A DNA stretch of 5,174 nucleotides from SAR86 cluster bacterium. GTDB lineage: Bacteria; Pseudomonadota; Gammaproteobacteria; SAR86; D2472. The notes under the pieces were generated by a model. It made no database searches and was not told where the DNA came from. It worked only from the letters and a program-made list of their open reading frames with translations. Shown here one piece after another: positions 1-5,174 of the stretch. The position numbers and the translations under genes are program-made. The stretch is taken from NCBI GenBank assembly GCA_029248485.1, contig JAQWJG010000060.1, forward strand, positions 1 through 5,174, written 5' to 3'. Position 1 is the first letter of the stretch. Each line of letters opens with the position of its first letter.

Positions 1-1
1 A

Positions 2-460
2 ATTGACGAGTGGCTGATGTCGACCCTGATGCAATTTAAGGGCAAAACATTAGTTAATGTTGCCAAAGAAGAACTAGATGAAGGCACCAAAAAACCTAGG
101 GTCACTAAAGAAAAGCAAGAAATTATTGATAAGATGAAAAAGTCATTAGATGCAAGAGTTTCAGATGTTATTGCAAGCTCGCGTTTAGTTGATTCTGCTG
201 CTTGTTTAGTACTTTCCAAAGATGAGCCTGGGGCTCAACTGAAGAGAATACTCGAAGCGTCCGGACAAACTTTTGATGAATCTAAGCCTGTTTTTGAGGT
301 TAACTTAAAACATAAGCTTATTAAAAAATTAGGCACCATGACTGGGAAAGAATTTTCTAACTTTACTGAATTTTTATTTGATTATGCGATCATTGCAGAA
401 GGTGGATCTCCCAAAGACCCAGCTAGATATCTTCGACAATTAGATAAATACTTAGGATAA
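2..460 (+). CDS. htpG: HtpG (bacterial Hsp90) molecular chaperone, C-terminal part, 5' truncated by window edge
   Basis: HtpG is the cytosolic ATP-dependent Hsp90 chaperone, a homodimer that remodels client proteins. The frame is already open at base 2 and begins IDEWLMSTLMQFKGK, which matches from memory the RIDEWMMNYLTEFDGK segment near the end of the middle domain of E. coli HtpG. The ATG at 17 is therefore internal, not a start. The visible 152 residues cover the end of the middle domain and the C-terminal dimerisation domain. Family-like stretches are DARVSDVIASSRLVDSAACLV, FEVNLKHKLIKKL and the ending DPARYLRQLDKYLG. The N-terminal ATPase domain lies outside the window. The TAA stop directly touches the gpsA ATG, so the two are probably co-transcribed. 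The family call is firm from the aligned order of these segments, although sequence identity to E. coli is only moderate. Confidence 0.93.
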   Translation: MDEWLMSTLMQFKGKTLVNVAKEELDEGTKKPRVTKEKQEIIDKMKKSLDARVSDVIASSRLVDSAACLVLSKDEPGAQLKRILEASGQTFDESKPVFEVNLKHKLIKKLGTMTGKEFSNFTEFLFDYAIIAEGGSPKDPARYLRQLDKYLG

Positions 461-1495
461 ATGACAACAAAAAAACAAGTTGCAGTTCTCGGAGGTGGGA
501 GCTTCGGCACAGTTTTAGCAAATATTGCTGCATCGAATGGGTATCAGGTGAGTTTATGGGTTCGTGATGCAGAACAGGCTTTGCGCATCAATTCTGAGGG
601 AGCTAATGCAACCTATCATCCCGAGCTAAAGCTCTCAGACAATATTACTGCCGATGATGATTTAGCTTCAGTAGTTGTAGATGCACATTTTATTTTAGTT
701 GCCACGCCAAGCATTATCTTTGAGGAAGTCATTTCTAGATTGGAGCCATTGGTTGATTCCTCTGTGGCTGTTATTTCTTGTACTAAAGGAATCAAACCCA
801 AGCCCTTTAGAACAATGACAGATATTATTACTCAACACCTAGGACATTTAGTAGGTGATAAGGTTGGAGTGCTCAGCGGTCCCAATCTTGCAAAAGAAAT
901 AGCTGAAGAGAAGGTTGCGGGAACTGTGATCGCCTCTGACAATGAGGGCATAGCAATTGAAGTTAAATCAATGCTGTCCTCAAATACTTTTAAGGTTTTT
1001 TCCAGCCAAGACATTCAAGGCGTTGAATTAGCGGGTGCCTTGAAAAATATTTATGCTATTTGTTGCGGTATTGCTCATGCGAAATTGGTTGGTGAAAATG
1101 CCTTGGGTTTTATTATAACTAGAAGCATGGCAGAGATGAGTCGATTTGCCGTAGCCAAAGGCGCAAATCCAATTACGTTCCTTGGATTGGCCGGCATGGG
1201 TGACTTGATGGCAACCTGCACCTCAAAATTATCTAGAAATTTTCAACTTGGCGAATTGATTGCTGAGAATCTTTCTTTACTTGAAGCAAAAGAGAGAGTT
1301 GGACAAGTAGCAGAGGGCGCTAGAACTCTTGAAGTTGTTTATCATGAAGCACGCAAAATGAATGTAAGCATGCCATTGGTGAACTCTTTGTATGAAATCC
1401 TGTATTCTAATGCTTCATCAGACCAATTAATTCAGGATTTGCTCGATCACCCCAACGAAGTTGATGTAGAATTTACCTATAAGGAAAAATTATGA
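461..1495 (+). CDS. gpsA: NAD(P)H-dependent glycerol-3-phosphate dehydrogenase
   Basis: GpsA reduces dihydroxyacetone phosphate to sn-glycerol-3-phosphate in the cytosol, supplying the phospholipid backbone. At 344 residues it has the usual family length. The N-terminal Rossmann motif is GGGSFGT (residues 11-17), followed by SCTKGI (106-111) and SGPNLAKEIAE (139-149). The probable catalytic lysine is K195 in ELAGALKNIYAI, and the substrate-binding segment is GLAGMGDLMATCT plus SRN (242-260). VAEGARTL (283-290) matches the family V-EG segment. The ATG follows the htpG TAA with no spacer. An AGGA at 454-457 is only 3 bases from the ATG, so translation probably relies partly on coupling to htpG. 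The gene ends in an ATGA overlap with the next gene. No key residue seems to be missing. Confidence 0.97.
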   Translation: MTTKKQVAVLGGGSFGTVLANIAASNGYQVSLWVRDAEQALRINSEGANATYHPELKLSDNITADDDLASVVVDAHFILVATPSIIFEEVISRLEPLVDSSVAVISCTKGIKPKPFRTMTDIITQHLGHLVGDKVGVLSGPNLAKEIAEEKVAGTVIASDNEGIAIEVKSMLSSNTFKVFSSQDIQGVELAGALKNIYAICCGIAHAKLVGENALGFIITRSMAEMSRFAVAKGANPITFLGLAGMGDLMATCTSKLSRNFQLGELIAENLSLLEAKERVGQVAEGARTLEVVYHEARKMNVSMPLVNSLYEILYSNASSDQLIQDLLDHPNEVDVEFTYKEKL

Positions 1496-1848
1496 ATGAA
1501 ATAAATAAAGACGAATTATTAGATTTAACAAAATGGCAGCGCTTTTTTTTTATGATCATTTACTCCTTTGCAATTAACGGTGTTGTGAGTATTTTAATAA
1601 TTATTGCTGCAGTACAATTCTTTTTCTATTTGTTTACTTCTAAAATCAATAACCAACTTCAGTCTGCTAACAATTGGCTACATGATTTTTTTAGCGACTC
1701 ATTAAATTTTCTTAGTTTTAACACAGATGCCAAACCCTGGCCTTTCAAAAATTCAGATGAAAAAGAGCCAGAGACCCAAGAAGAGGTTGTAGAAGCTGAA
1801 GCTGAAGAGCTCAGCCCTGAAGAGCCAAAAACCGAAGACCCAGCTTAA
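1492..1848 (+). CDS. DUF4389-type small membrane protein with acidic C-terminal tail
   Basis: The function is unknown. The 118-residue protein has a short polar N-terminus, then a long hydrophobic stretch at about residues 17-49 (WQRFFFMIIYSFAING through VQFFFYLFTS) that could form one or two membrane helices. An amphipathic segment (52-75) follows, and then the motif FNTDAKPWPF (76-85). The order 'hydrophobic block, LFTxK, FNTDxKPxPF' is what I recall for the DUF4389 family. The last ~30 residues are strongly acidic and proline-containing (EAEAEELSPEEPKTEDPA), likely a disordered soluble tail. The start overlaps the gpsA stop as ATGA, with AAGGA at 1481-1485 six bases upstream as ribosome binding site. 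The gpsA coupling suggests a role near the membrane or in envelope lipid supply, but this is inference only. A run of nine T (1543-1551) lies in codons 18-20. Confidence 0.85.
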   Translation: MNEINKDELLDLTKWQRFFFMIIYSFAINGVVSILIIIAAVQFFFYLFTSKINNQLQSANNWLHDFFSDSLNFLSFNTDAKPWPFKNSDEKEPETQEEVVEAEAEELSPEEPKTEDPA

Positions 1849-1855
1849 TTAATTA
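1846..1855. repeat. Palindrome TAATTAATTA at convergent stop codons
   Basis: A perfect 10-base palindrome spans the junction where the TAA of the DUF4389 gene (1846-1848) meets the TAA of folE (1851-1849 on the minus strand). It consists only of A and T, so it cannot form a stable intrinsic terminator. It may simply result from two abutting stop codons in AT-rich DNA. Confidence 0.5.
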
Positions 1856-2460
1856 GGCAGCAAAGAAAAGAATTCTGCTCTTGTTGCAGGGTTGTTTCTA
1901 AACACTCCCATCATTGCAGAAGTTTTCATCACAGAATTTTGTTTTTGCACACCACGCATGACCATACACATGTGTTGTGCCTCAACAACCACGGCGCAAC
2001 CCTTGCATCCAGTTATGTCTGTAATTGCTTCGGCAATCTGATGGGTCAGCCTCTCTTGAATTTGAAGTCTTCGGGCAAACATATCGGCAACTCTGGCTAT
2101 TTTACTCAGACCTAATACCTTGCCATTGGGAATATAAGCCACGTGACATCTGCCATTAAAAGGCAGCATATGGTGCTCGCACAGAGAGTAAAACTCTATA
2201 TCCCTTACCACAACCATGTCCTCTATATCTGATTCAAACAGTGCATTGTTGACAACTTTTTCCAAACTCAGCTTATAGCCATGATTAAGAAATTTGAAGG
2301 CAGCCGCAGCTCTCTTGGGCGTATCAACTAAACCGTCTCTAGCTGTATCCTCACCTATGTCGATCAGCATGTGTTCAAAGGATTTAATAAGCTCCTCTGA
2401 GGGAGTTACTATTTGATCAAAATCATCTGCGTTTTCTAAATTTGAAATATTTTCAGCCAT
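1849..2460 (-). CDS. folE: GTP cyclohydrolase I
   Basis: FolE converts GTP to 7,8-dihydroneopterin triphosphate, the first step of tetrahydrofolate synthesis, as a cytosolic zinc-dependent homodecamer. The protein has 203 residues, against about 222 in E. coli. The zinc ligands are C94 and H97 in [10 protein letters not shown] and C165 in AQHMCM, equivalent to C110, H113 and C181 of E. coli with a constant offset of 16. Other active-site residues follow the same offset: H96, E136 in QIQERLT, H163 and R169. [10 protein letters not shown] (46-55) and [15 protein letters not shown] (117-131) are further family signatures. This is the typical zinc-dependent type I enzyme, not the FolE2 type. It is third in the minus-strand operon after folD and fabY, with a 30-base AT-rich gap and no strong Shine-Dalgarno. 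Its stop codon abuts that of the convergent DUF4389 gene. Confidence 0.97.
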   Translation of the reverse strand: MAENISNLENADDFDQIVTPSEELIKSFEHMLIDIGEDTARDGLVDTPKRAAAAFKFLNHGYKLSLEKVVNNALFESDIEDMVVVRDIEFYSLCEHHMLPFNGRCHVAYIPNGKVLGLSKIARVADMFARRLQIQERLTHQIAEAITDITGCKGCAVVVEAQHMCMVMRGVQKQNSVMKTSAMMGVFRNNPATRAEFFSLLPN

Positions 2461-2487
2461 AGTTAATTCTTATTTAATTAAATTTTT

Positions 2488-2516
2488 ATTTTAACCTTTC
2501 AGAAAATCTTTGTAAG
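2488..2516 (-). promoter_or_regulatory. Possible internal promoter for folE
   Basis: On the minus strand CTTACA (2516-2511, four of six matches to TTGACA) is followed after 17 bases by TAAAAT (2493-2488, five of six matches to TATAAT). The -10 overlaps the fabY stop codon, and a start near 2481 would give folE a leader of about 20 bases. It would allow folE expression separate from folD-fabY. In DNA this AT-rich, similar motifs arise by chance, so this is tentative. Confidence 0.3.
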
Positions 2517-4179
2517 GTAAAATTGATTCTAAATTAAACTTTTCATCATTTAATTTATTTGTAATTTGATGGGATTCAACTTCAAAATCGTTCATACCAT
2601 CAATTACATTCTCTCCAAAAATATATCTAGATTTTGTGTCACCCTGAAGAATCTTACTTTTATTTTCTAGCAACTGATTATCTACGGATTTTTTTTGAGC
2701 TTGATATTTTTTGATTTGTTTTGAGGAATATTTTGCTTGCAACAGCTCCATGGTTTTTGCTGGAGAGGCAACCAAAGAAGTGCCGTTGTTACCACCAAAA
2801 CCTTTTGCATTTAAAATAGCAAAATCAAATGCATTATCCTCAAATTCTAAATTTTCTAATAAAAAATTTACATTTTCAGTATAAACATTATCTGCAAGTT
2901 TTGGGGTAGAGCATATGCCTGGAATTAAATTATTTCTCCAACTCCCCAGCGAGCTAATCATTTGGTCGCCACCTGCAGCTGCTAGAGAATGACCAAGATA
3001 AGATTTAATTGCAGTGACAGGCAAAGATTTAACTCCAAACGCTTTGGACATGCTAGAAATAATATGGGATTCACTTTCTCTATTTTGTGGAGTGCTAGTT
3101 CCATGCGCATGAAAAAAAGTTTTATTCATCGCTTCTTGACCAAAATGTTTTTTAATTTCGTTAAACACTTTTCCAACTGTTAGATAATTTCCGGCTCCAG
3201 GACCAGAAATAGATTTTTTATACCCATCAGCATGAATATGGCTGGACAAAGCTGCACCATGAATATTTAATCCAAGATCCAGGGCAAGGCTATCCGCCAT
3301 CAAAATTACAAATTGAGCTGACTCTCCTAAGCTCATGCCTATATTTTCACCAAAGGGTCTGCAGATTTTTCGATGATTGGGTTCATCAAAATCTTCACCA
3401 AGTTTTTCTTGTAGCTTTATTAGATTTTCATCTTCAGCTAAGCCCTTGGTTGCAGAAAATGCTTCATATATTTCAGGCACAATTCCAGACTCTGCTGCGC
3501 CAACAACACTAATTAGAGATTCACCTGATCGAATCATTGATATGCCTAATTTTAGGTTGTATTGAAAAGTTGCACAGGCACCTGTGTAGCTACCTGTAGA
3601 GCCCATGCTTCCCAAGACATATGCATGACTAAAGTCTGCGCTACCTTCGCCTAATGACATGGCCATATGCTTACTAGTGATTCTAGAGTTAGCCATGGGC
3701 GCTTGAAACATACCCCCCATTCCATATTTATCAGCTTGAGCAACAGCACAACCTGAGACACATGAAATTTTTTGTCGAGGTACCTTTAATAAAATTTCTT
3801 CCCATGGCAATCCTAGGCTCAGCACAGCATCTGACAAACCAAAAACAGTCATTGCTAGACCTCGTGGATGCTGTCTCGAATTGTAGGTTTTGGCAGGATT
3901 GAACCCTGAAGGTAGTTGTCCACCAGCTAAAGTAGGCAATGCTGGAGATCTATAATTATGGTCATCAAAAAAATTATCATCAATTGTTCTAATTAAAGTT
4001 TTGTTTAAGATGGTTTTTCTTTCCTTGGTGCTCATCAGGTGGCCAAGACTCAGCAAAACTTCATCTTGACTCTTTGTATCGATGCTATCGAATAACATTC
4101 TTTGGTGAGAGAAATCAAAGATTGATCTACCGGCTGAATTAATACCACCGTAACCAACAATTACTGGAAGGTGAGACAT
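2491..4179 (-). CDS. fabY: FabY-type beta-ketoacyl-ACP synthase (fatty acid initiation)
   Basis: The 562-residue protein is a thiolase-fold condensing enzyme. The catalytic triad is complete: C202 in TGACATF, H359 in HAHGTSTP and H397 in KSYLGHSLAAA, with the conserved lysine K392. The C-terminal glycine motif is GFGGNN (460-465). The start MSHLPVIVGYGGINSAGRS, the QLPSGFNP/YNSRQHPRGL region, RPFGENIGMSLGES and a ~90-residue C-terminal extension rich in K, Q and N all resemble Pseudomonas aeruginosa FabY (PA5174). That enzyme condenses acetyl-CoA with malonyl-ACP in place of FabH. FabF and FabB are much shorter (~410 residues). It appears ~70 residues shorter than Pseudomonas FabY, mostly between residues 45 and 88. 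The ATG is one base after the folD stop, with no clear Shine-Dalgarno, which suggests translational coupling. Family membership is firm; the initiation role is inferred by homology. Confidence 0.9.
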   Translation of the reverse strand: MSHLPVIVGYGGINSAGRSIFDFSHQRMLFDSIDTKSQDEVLLSLGHLMSTKERKTILNKTLIRTIDDNFFDDHNYRSPALPTLAGGQLPSGFNPAKTYNSRQHPRGLAMTVFGLSDAVLSLGLPWEEILLKVPRQKISCVSGCAVAQADKYGMGGMFQAPMANSRITSKHMAMSLGEGSADFSHAYVLGSMGSTGSYTGACATFQYNLKLGISMIRSGESLISVVGAAESGIVPEIYEAFSATKGLAEDENLIKLQEKLGEDFDEPNHRKICRPFGENIGMSLGESAQFVILMADSLALDLGLNIHGAALSSHIHADGYKKSISGPGAGNYLTVGKVFNEIKKHFGQEAMNKTFFHAHGTSTPQNRESESHIISSMSKAFGVKSLPVTAIKSYLGHSLAAAGGDQMISSLGSWRNNLIPGICSTPKLADNVYTENVNFLLENLEFEDNAFDFAILNAKGFGGNNGTSLVASPAKTMELLQAKYSSKQIKKYQAQKKSVDNQLLENKSKILQGDTKSRYIFGENVIDGMNDFEVESHQITNKLNDEKFNLESILPYKDFLKG

Positions 4180-4180
4180 G

Positions 4181-5020
4181 CTAAATTAATTTTTGAGCAG
4201 CTAACAAGGTATTAAGAATTAAAGTGTTGATCGTCATGGGGCCAACTCCTCCAGGAACCGGTGTATGTGCAGAGGCAATAGAATCAATATCTGTAAGATC
4301 TATGTCCCCACATTTTTCTGCAGGGTGGTAGCCTGCATCTATAACCACAGCCCCATTTTTGATCCAGCCTTTTTGAATTAGGCGAGGAACTCCAACCGCT
4401 CCAACCAAAATATCGGCATTTTGAATATGCTCTTGAAGGCTTACAGTTCTTGAGTGACAAATGGTTACGGTTGCATTTGCATTAAGTAGCATCATGGCCA
4501 TAGGTTTTCCAAGAATAGGGCTTCTACCAACAACAACTGCATTTTTACCAGAAATTTCAACTTCATAATGCTCAAGAATTCGCATAATTCCAGCAGGCGT
4601 GCATGAACCAAACGCTTCCTCTCCCATAGTCATTTGCCCAAATCCTAAACAGGTCACGCCATCAACATCTTTCTCTACACTTATTGCATCAAAACATTGT
4701 CGTTCATTAATTTGTGATGGCACTGGATGTTGTAACAAGATGCCATGGACATTTGTATCTGCGTTTAGTTTTTCAATAGCATCAAGCAGCTCTTGAGTGG
4801 TTGTATCTTTGCTAAGCTCAACTGCAATCGAATCCATGCCAAGTCTAGCGCAAGCATTTTGTTTCATTTTTACATAGGTTGCTGATGCAGGATCTAGGCC
4901 AACCAAAATCGTTGCCAGTGTTGGAGTGACGCCTTTTTCTTTTAATTTAGAGACACTAACTTTTATATCTTCTTCAGCTAAATGAGCAAGAGCTTTTCCG
5001 TCTAAAATTTTTGATGGCAT
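4181..5020 (-). CDS. folD: Bifunctional methylenetetrahydrofolate dehydrogenase / methenyltetrahydrofolate cyclohydrolase
   Basis: FolD interconverts 5,10-methylene-, 5,10-methenyl- and 10-formyl-tetrahydrofolate in the cytosol, feeding purine and formyl-Met synthesis. At 279 residues it has the usual length. The catalytic residues are Y49 and K53 in [11 protein letters not shown]97 in GILLQHPVP, and D120 in EKDVDG. They match K54, Q98 and D121 of E. coli with an offset of one. The NADP site is GRSPILGKP (165-173), followed by TICHSRT, and the C-terminal signature is [11 protein letters not shown] (253-263). The stretches QHPVP and GRSPILGKP differ from the E. coli-type QLPLP and GASNIVGRP. 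The ATG at 5020 is the only in-frame start before an upstream stop (5038-5036). A weak GGGA lies 10 bases upstream. It is the first gene of the minus-strand operon folD-fabY-folE. Confidence 0.97.
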   Translation of the reverse strand: MPSKILDGKALAHLAEEDIKVSVSKLKEKGVTPTLATILVGLDPASATYVKMKQNACARLGMDSIAVELSKDTTTQELLDAIEKLNADTNVHGILLQHPVPSQINERQCFDAISVEKDVDGVTCLGFGQMTMGEEAFGSCTPAGIMRILEHYEVEISGKNAVVVGRSPILGKPMAMMLLNANATVTICHSRTVSLQEHIQNADILVGAVGVPRLIQKGWIKNGAVVIDAGYHPAEKCGDIDLTDIDSIASAHTPVPGGVGPMTINTLILNTLLAAQKLI

Positions 5021-5038
5021 GCATGCATTTTCCCATCA
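5012..5038 (-). promoter_or_regulatory. Possible hairpin over the folD translation start
   Basis: In the folD mRNA, UGAUGG (5038-5033) can pair fully with CCAUCA (5017-5012, codons 2 and 3), a 6-pair stem with a 15-base loop. The loop holds the start codon AUG (5020-5018), and the weak Shine-Dalgarno GGGA (5034-5031) lies half in the stem. It could restrain initiation. The stem is short and may be only marginally stable, so a regulatory role is uncertain. Confidence 0.3.
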
Positions 5039-5098
5039 TTAAATTTTTATGCAATGGAGATTGATTATTTAACCTTAAAACTTTAAGATCACTCGTCT
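5021..5098. other. Divergent intergenic region between folD and tRNA-Pro
   Basis: This 78-base AT-rich spacer must hold the start signals of the minus-strand folD-fabY-folE operon and of the plus-strand tRNA. A promoter can be proposed for the tRNA (5061-5089). For folD I see no convincing -35/-10 pair; CATAAA at 5051-5046 is the best -10-like stretch but lacks a good -35 at the right distance. No terminator or coding frame is visible here. Confidence 0.6.
5061..5089 (+). promoter_or_regulatory. Putative sigma70 promoter for tRNA-Pro
   Basis: TTGATT at 5061-5066 and TAAGAT at 5084-5089 are separated by exactly 17 bases, each matching four of six consensus positions. The start site would fall around 5096, only a few bases before the mature tRNA 5' end at 5099, so the leader would be very short. 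The -10 overlaps a perfect inverted repeat, CTTAAA-AC-TTTAAG (5074-5087), which could be incidental in AT-rich DNA or act as an operator. The call rests on position and spacing only. Confidence 0.45.
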
Positions 5099-5174
5099 CG
5101 GGGTATAGCGCAGTCTGGTAGCGCACTCGCTTTGGGAGCGAGTGGTCGTAAGTTCGAATCTTACTACCCCGACC
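5099..5174 (+). tRNA. tRNA-Pro(TGG), last base(s) cut by window edge
   Basis: A full cloverleaf can be folded. The acceptor stem 5099-5105 pairs perfectly with 5165-5171 (CGGGGTA with TACCCCG). The D stem is GCGC at 5108-5111 with 5121-5124, and the loop contains GG. The anticodon stem is CTCGC/GCGAG (5126-5130, 5138-5142) around loop TTTGGGA, placing anticodon TGG at 5133-5135, which reads CCN proline codons. The T stem GTAAG/CTTAC (5148-5152, 5160-5164) encloses TTCGAAT. The C1-G72 closing pair with discriminator A at 5172 is typical of bacterial tRNA-Pro. Bases 5173-5174 are CC, so the CCA end is probably encoded and its A lies just outside the window. Confidence 0.97.

Noticed and set aside
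17..19. ATG at 17 as the start of a stand-alone 147-residue protein
   Set aside because: The frame stays open to base 2 and the upstream residues IDEWL match the HtpG family, so this is an internal methionine of a gene cut by the window edge.
616..1014. Two minus-strand open frames of 61 and 60 codons opposite gpsA
   Set aside because: Low-complexity, serine/threonine-rich translations lying wholly inside a well-supported gpsA frame; no domain or start signal.
1801..1815. Small hairpin GCTGA-AGAGC-TCAGC near the end of the DUF4389 gene as a terminator
   Set aside because: Only 5 pairs, inside the coding sequence, and with no T-run after it.
2689..2696. Run of eight A in fabY mRNA as a programmed frameshift site
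   Set aside because: It encodes ordinary QKK codons in the lysine-rich C-terminal extension and the frame continues normally; no stimulatory structure or alternative product is evident.
2989..3565. Two plus-strand open frames of 64 and 62 codons opposite fabY
   Set aside because: They are antisense to conserved fabY catalytic regions and their translations resemble no family I know.
4599..4796. Plus-strand open frame of 65 codons opposite folD
   Set aside because: Shadow of the conserved folD catalytic region, with a low-complexity serine-rich end.
5099..5174. tRNA-Pro as an attachment site for an integrated element
   Set aside because: No integrase gene or repeat of the tRNA 3' end is visible in the window, and the sequence beyond the 3' end is not shown.

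Overview
The window looks like a piece of an AT-rich, tightly packed gammaproteobacterial chromosome, plausibly a streamlined marine lineage such as SAR86. The lineage is inferred from FabY, the HtpG, GpsA and FolE sequences, the low-GC codon use and the near absence of intergenic DNA; no phylogeny was run. Every protein gene belongs to a known family. I found no mobile element, CRISPR array, toxin-antitoxin pair or defence system.

Left part, plus strand (2-1848): the 3' end of htpG (Hsp90 chaperone, cut by the window edge), then gpsA (glycerol-3-phosphate dehydrogenase, phospholipid backbone synthesis), then a small membrane protein of the DUF4389 type. htpG and gpsA abut with no spacer, and gpsA and the DUF4389 gene overlap by 4 bases (ATGA), so the three look like one transcription unit.

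Middle and right, minus strand (5020 down to 1849): folD (methylene-tetrahydrofolate dehydrogenase/cyclohydrolase), fabY (an alternative ketoacyl-ACP synthase that starts fatty acid synthesis) and folE (GTP cyclohydrolase I). They are spaced by 1 and 30 bases and look like an operon that joins folate and one-carbon metabolism with fatty acid initiation. The two operons converge at 1848/1849 with directly abutting stop codons and no visible intrinsic terminator. With gpsA on one side and fabY on the other, both contribute to membrane lipid supply.

Right edge (5021-5174): a 78-base divergent intergenic region, with a plausible sigma70 promoter for a tRNA-Pro(TGG) gene that runs to the window edge. 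The folD start region can form a small hairpin with the start codon in its loop.

The observations worth a second look are modest: the folD-fabY-folE arrangement, a shortened FabY, a FolD of a different type from that of E. coli, the zero-gap convergent junction, and the possible translation-control hairpin at folD.
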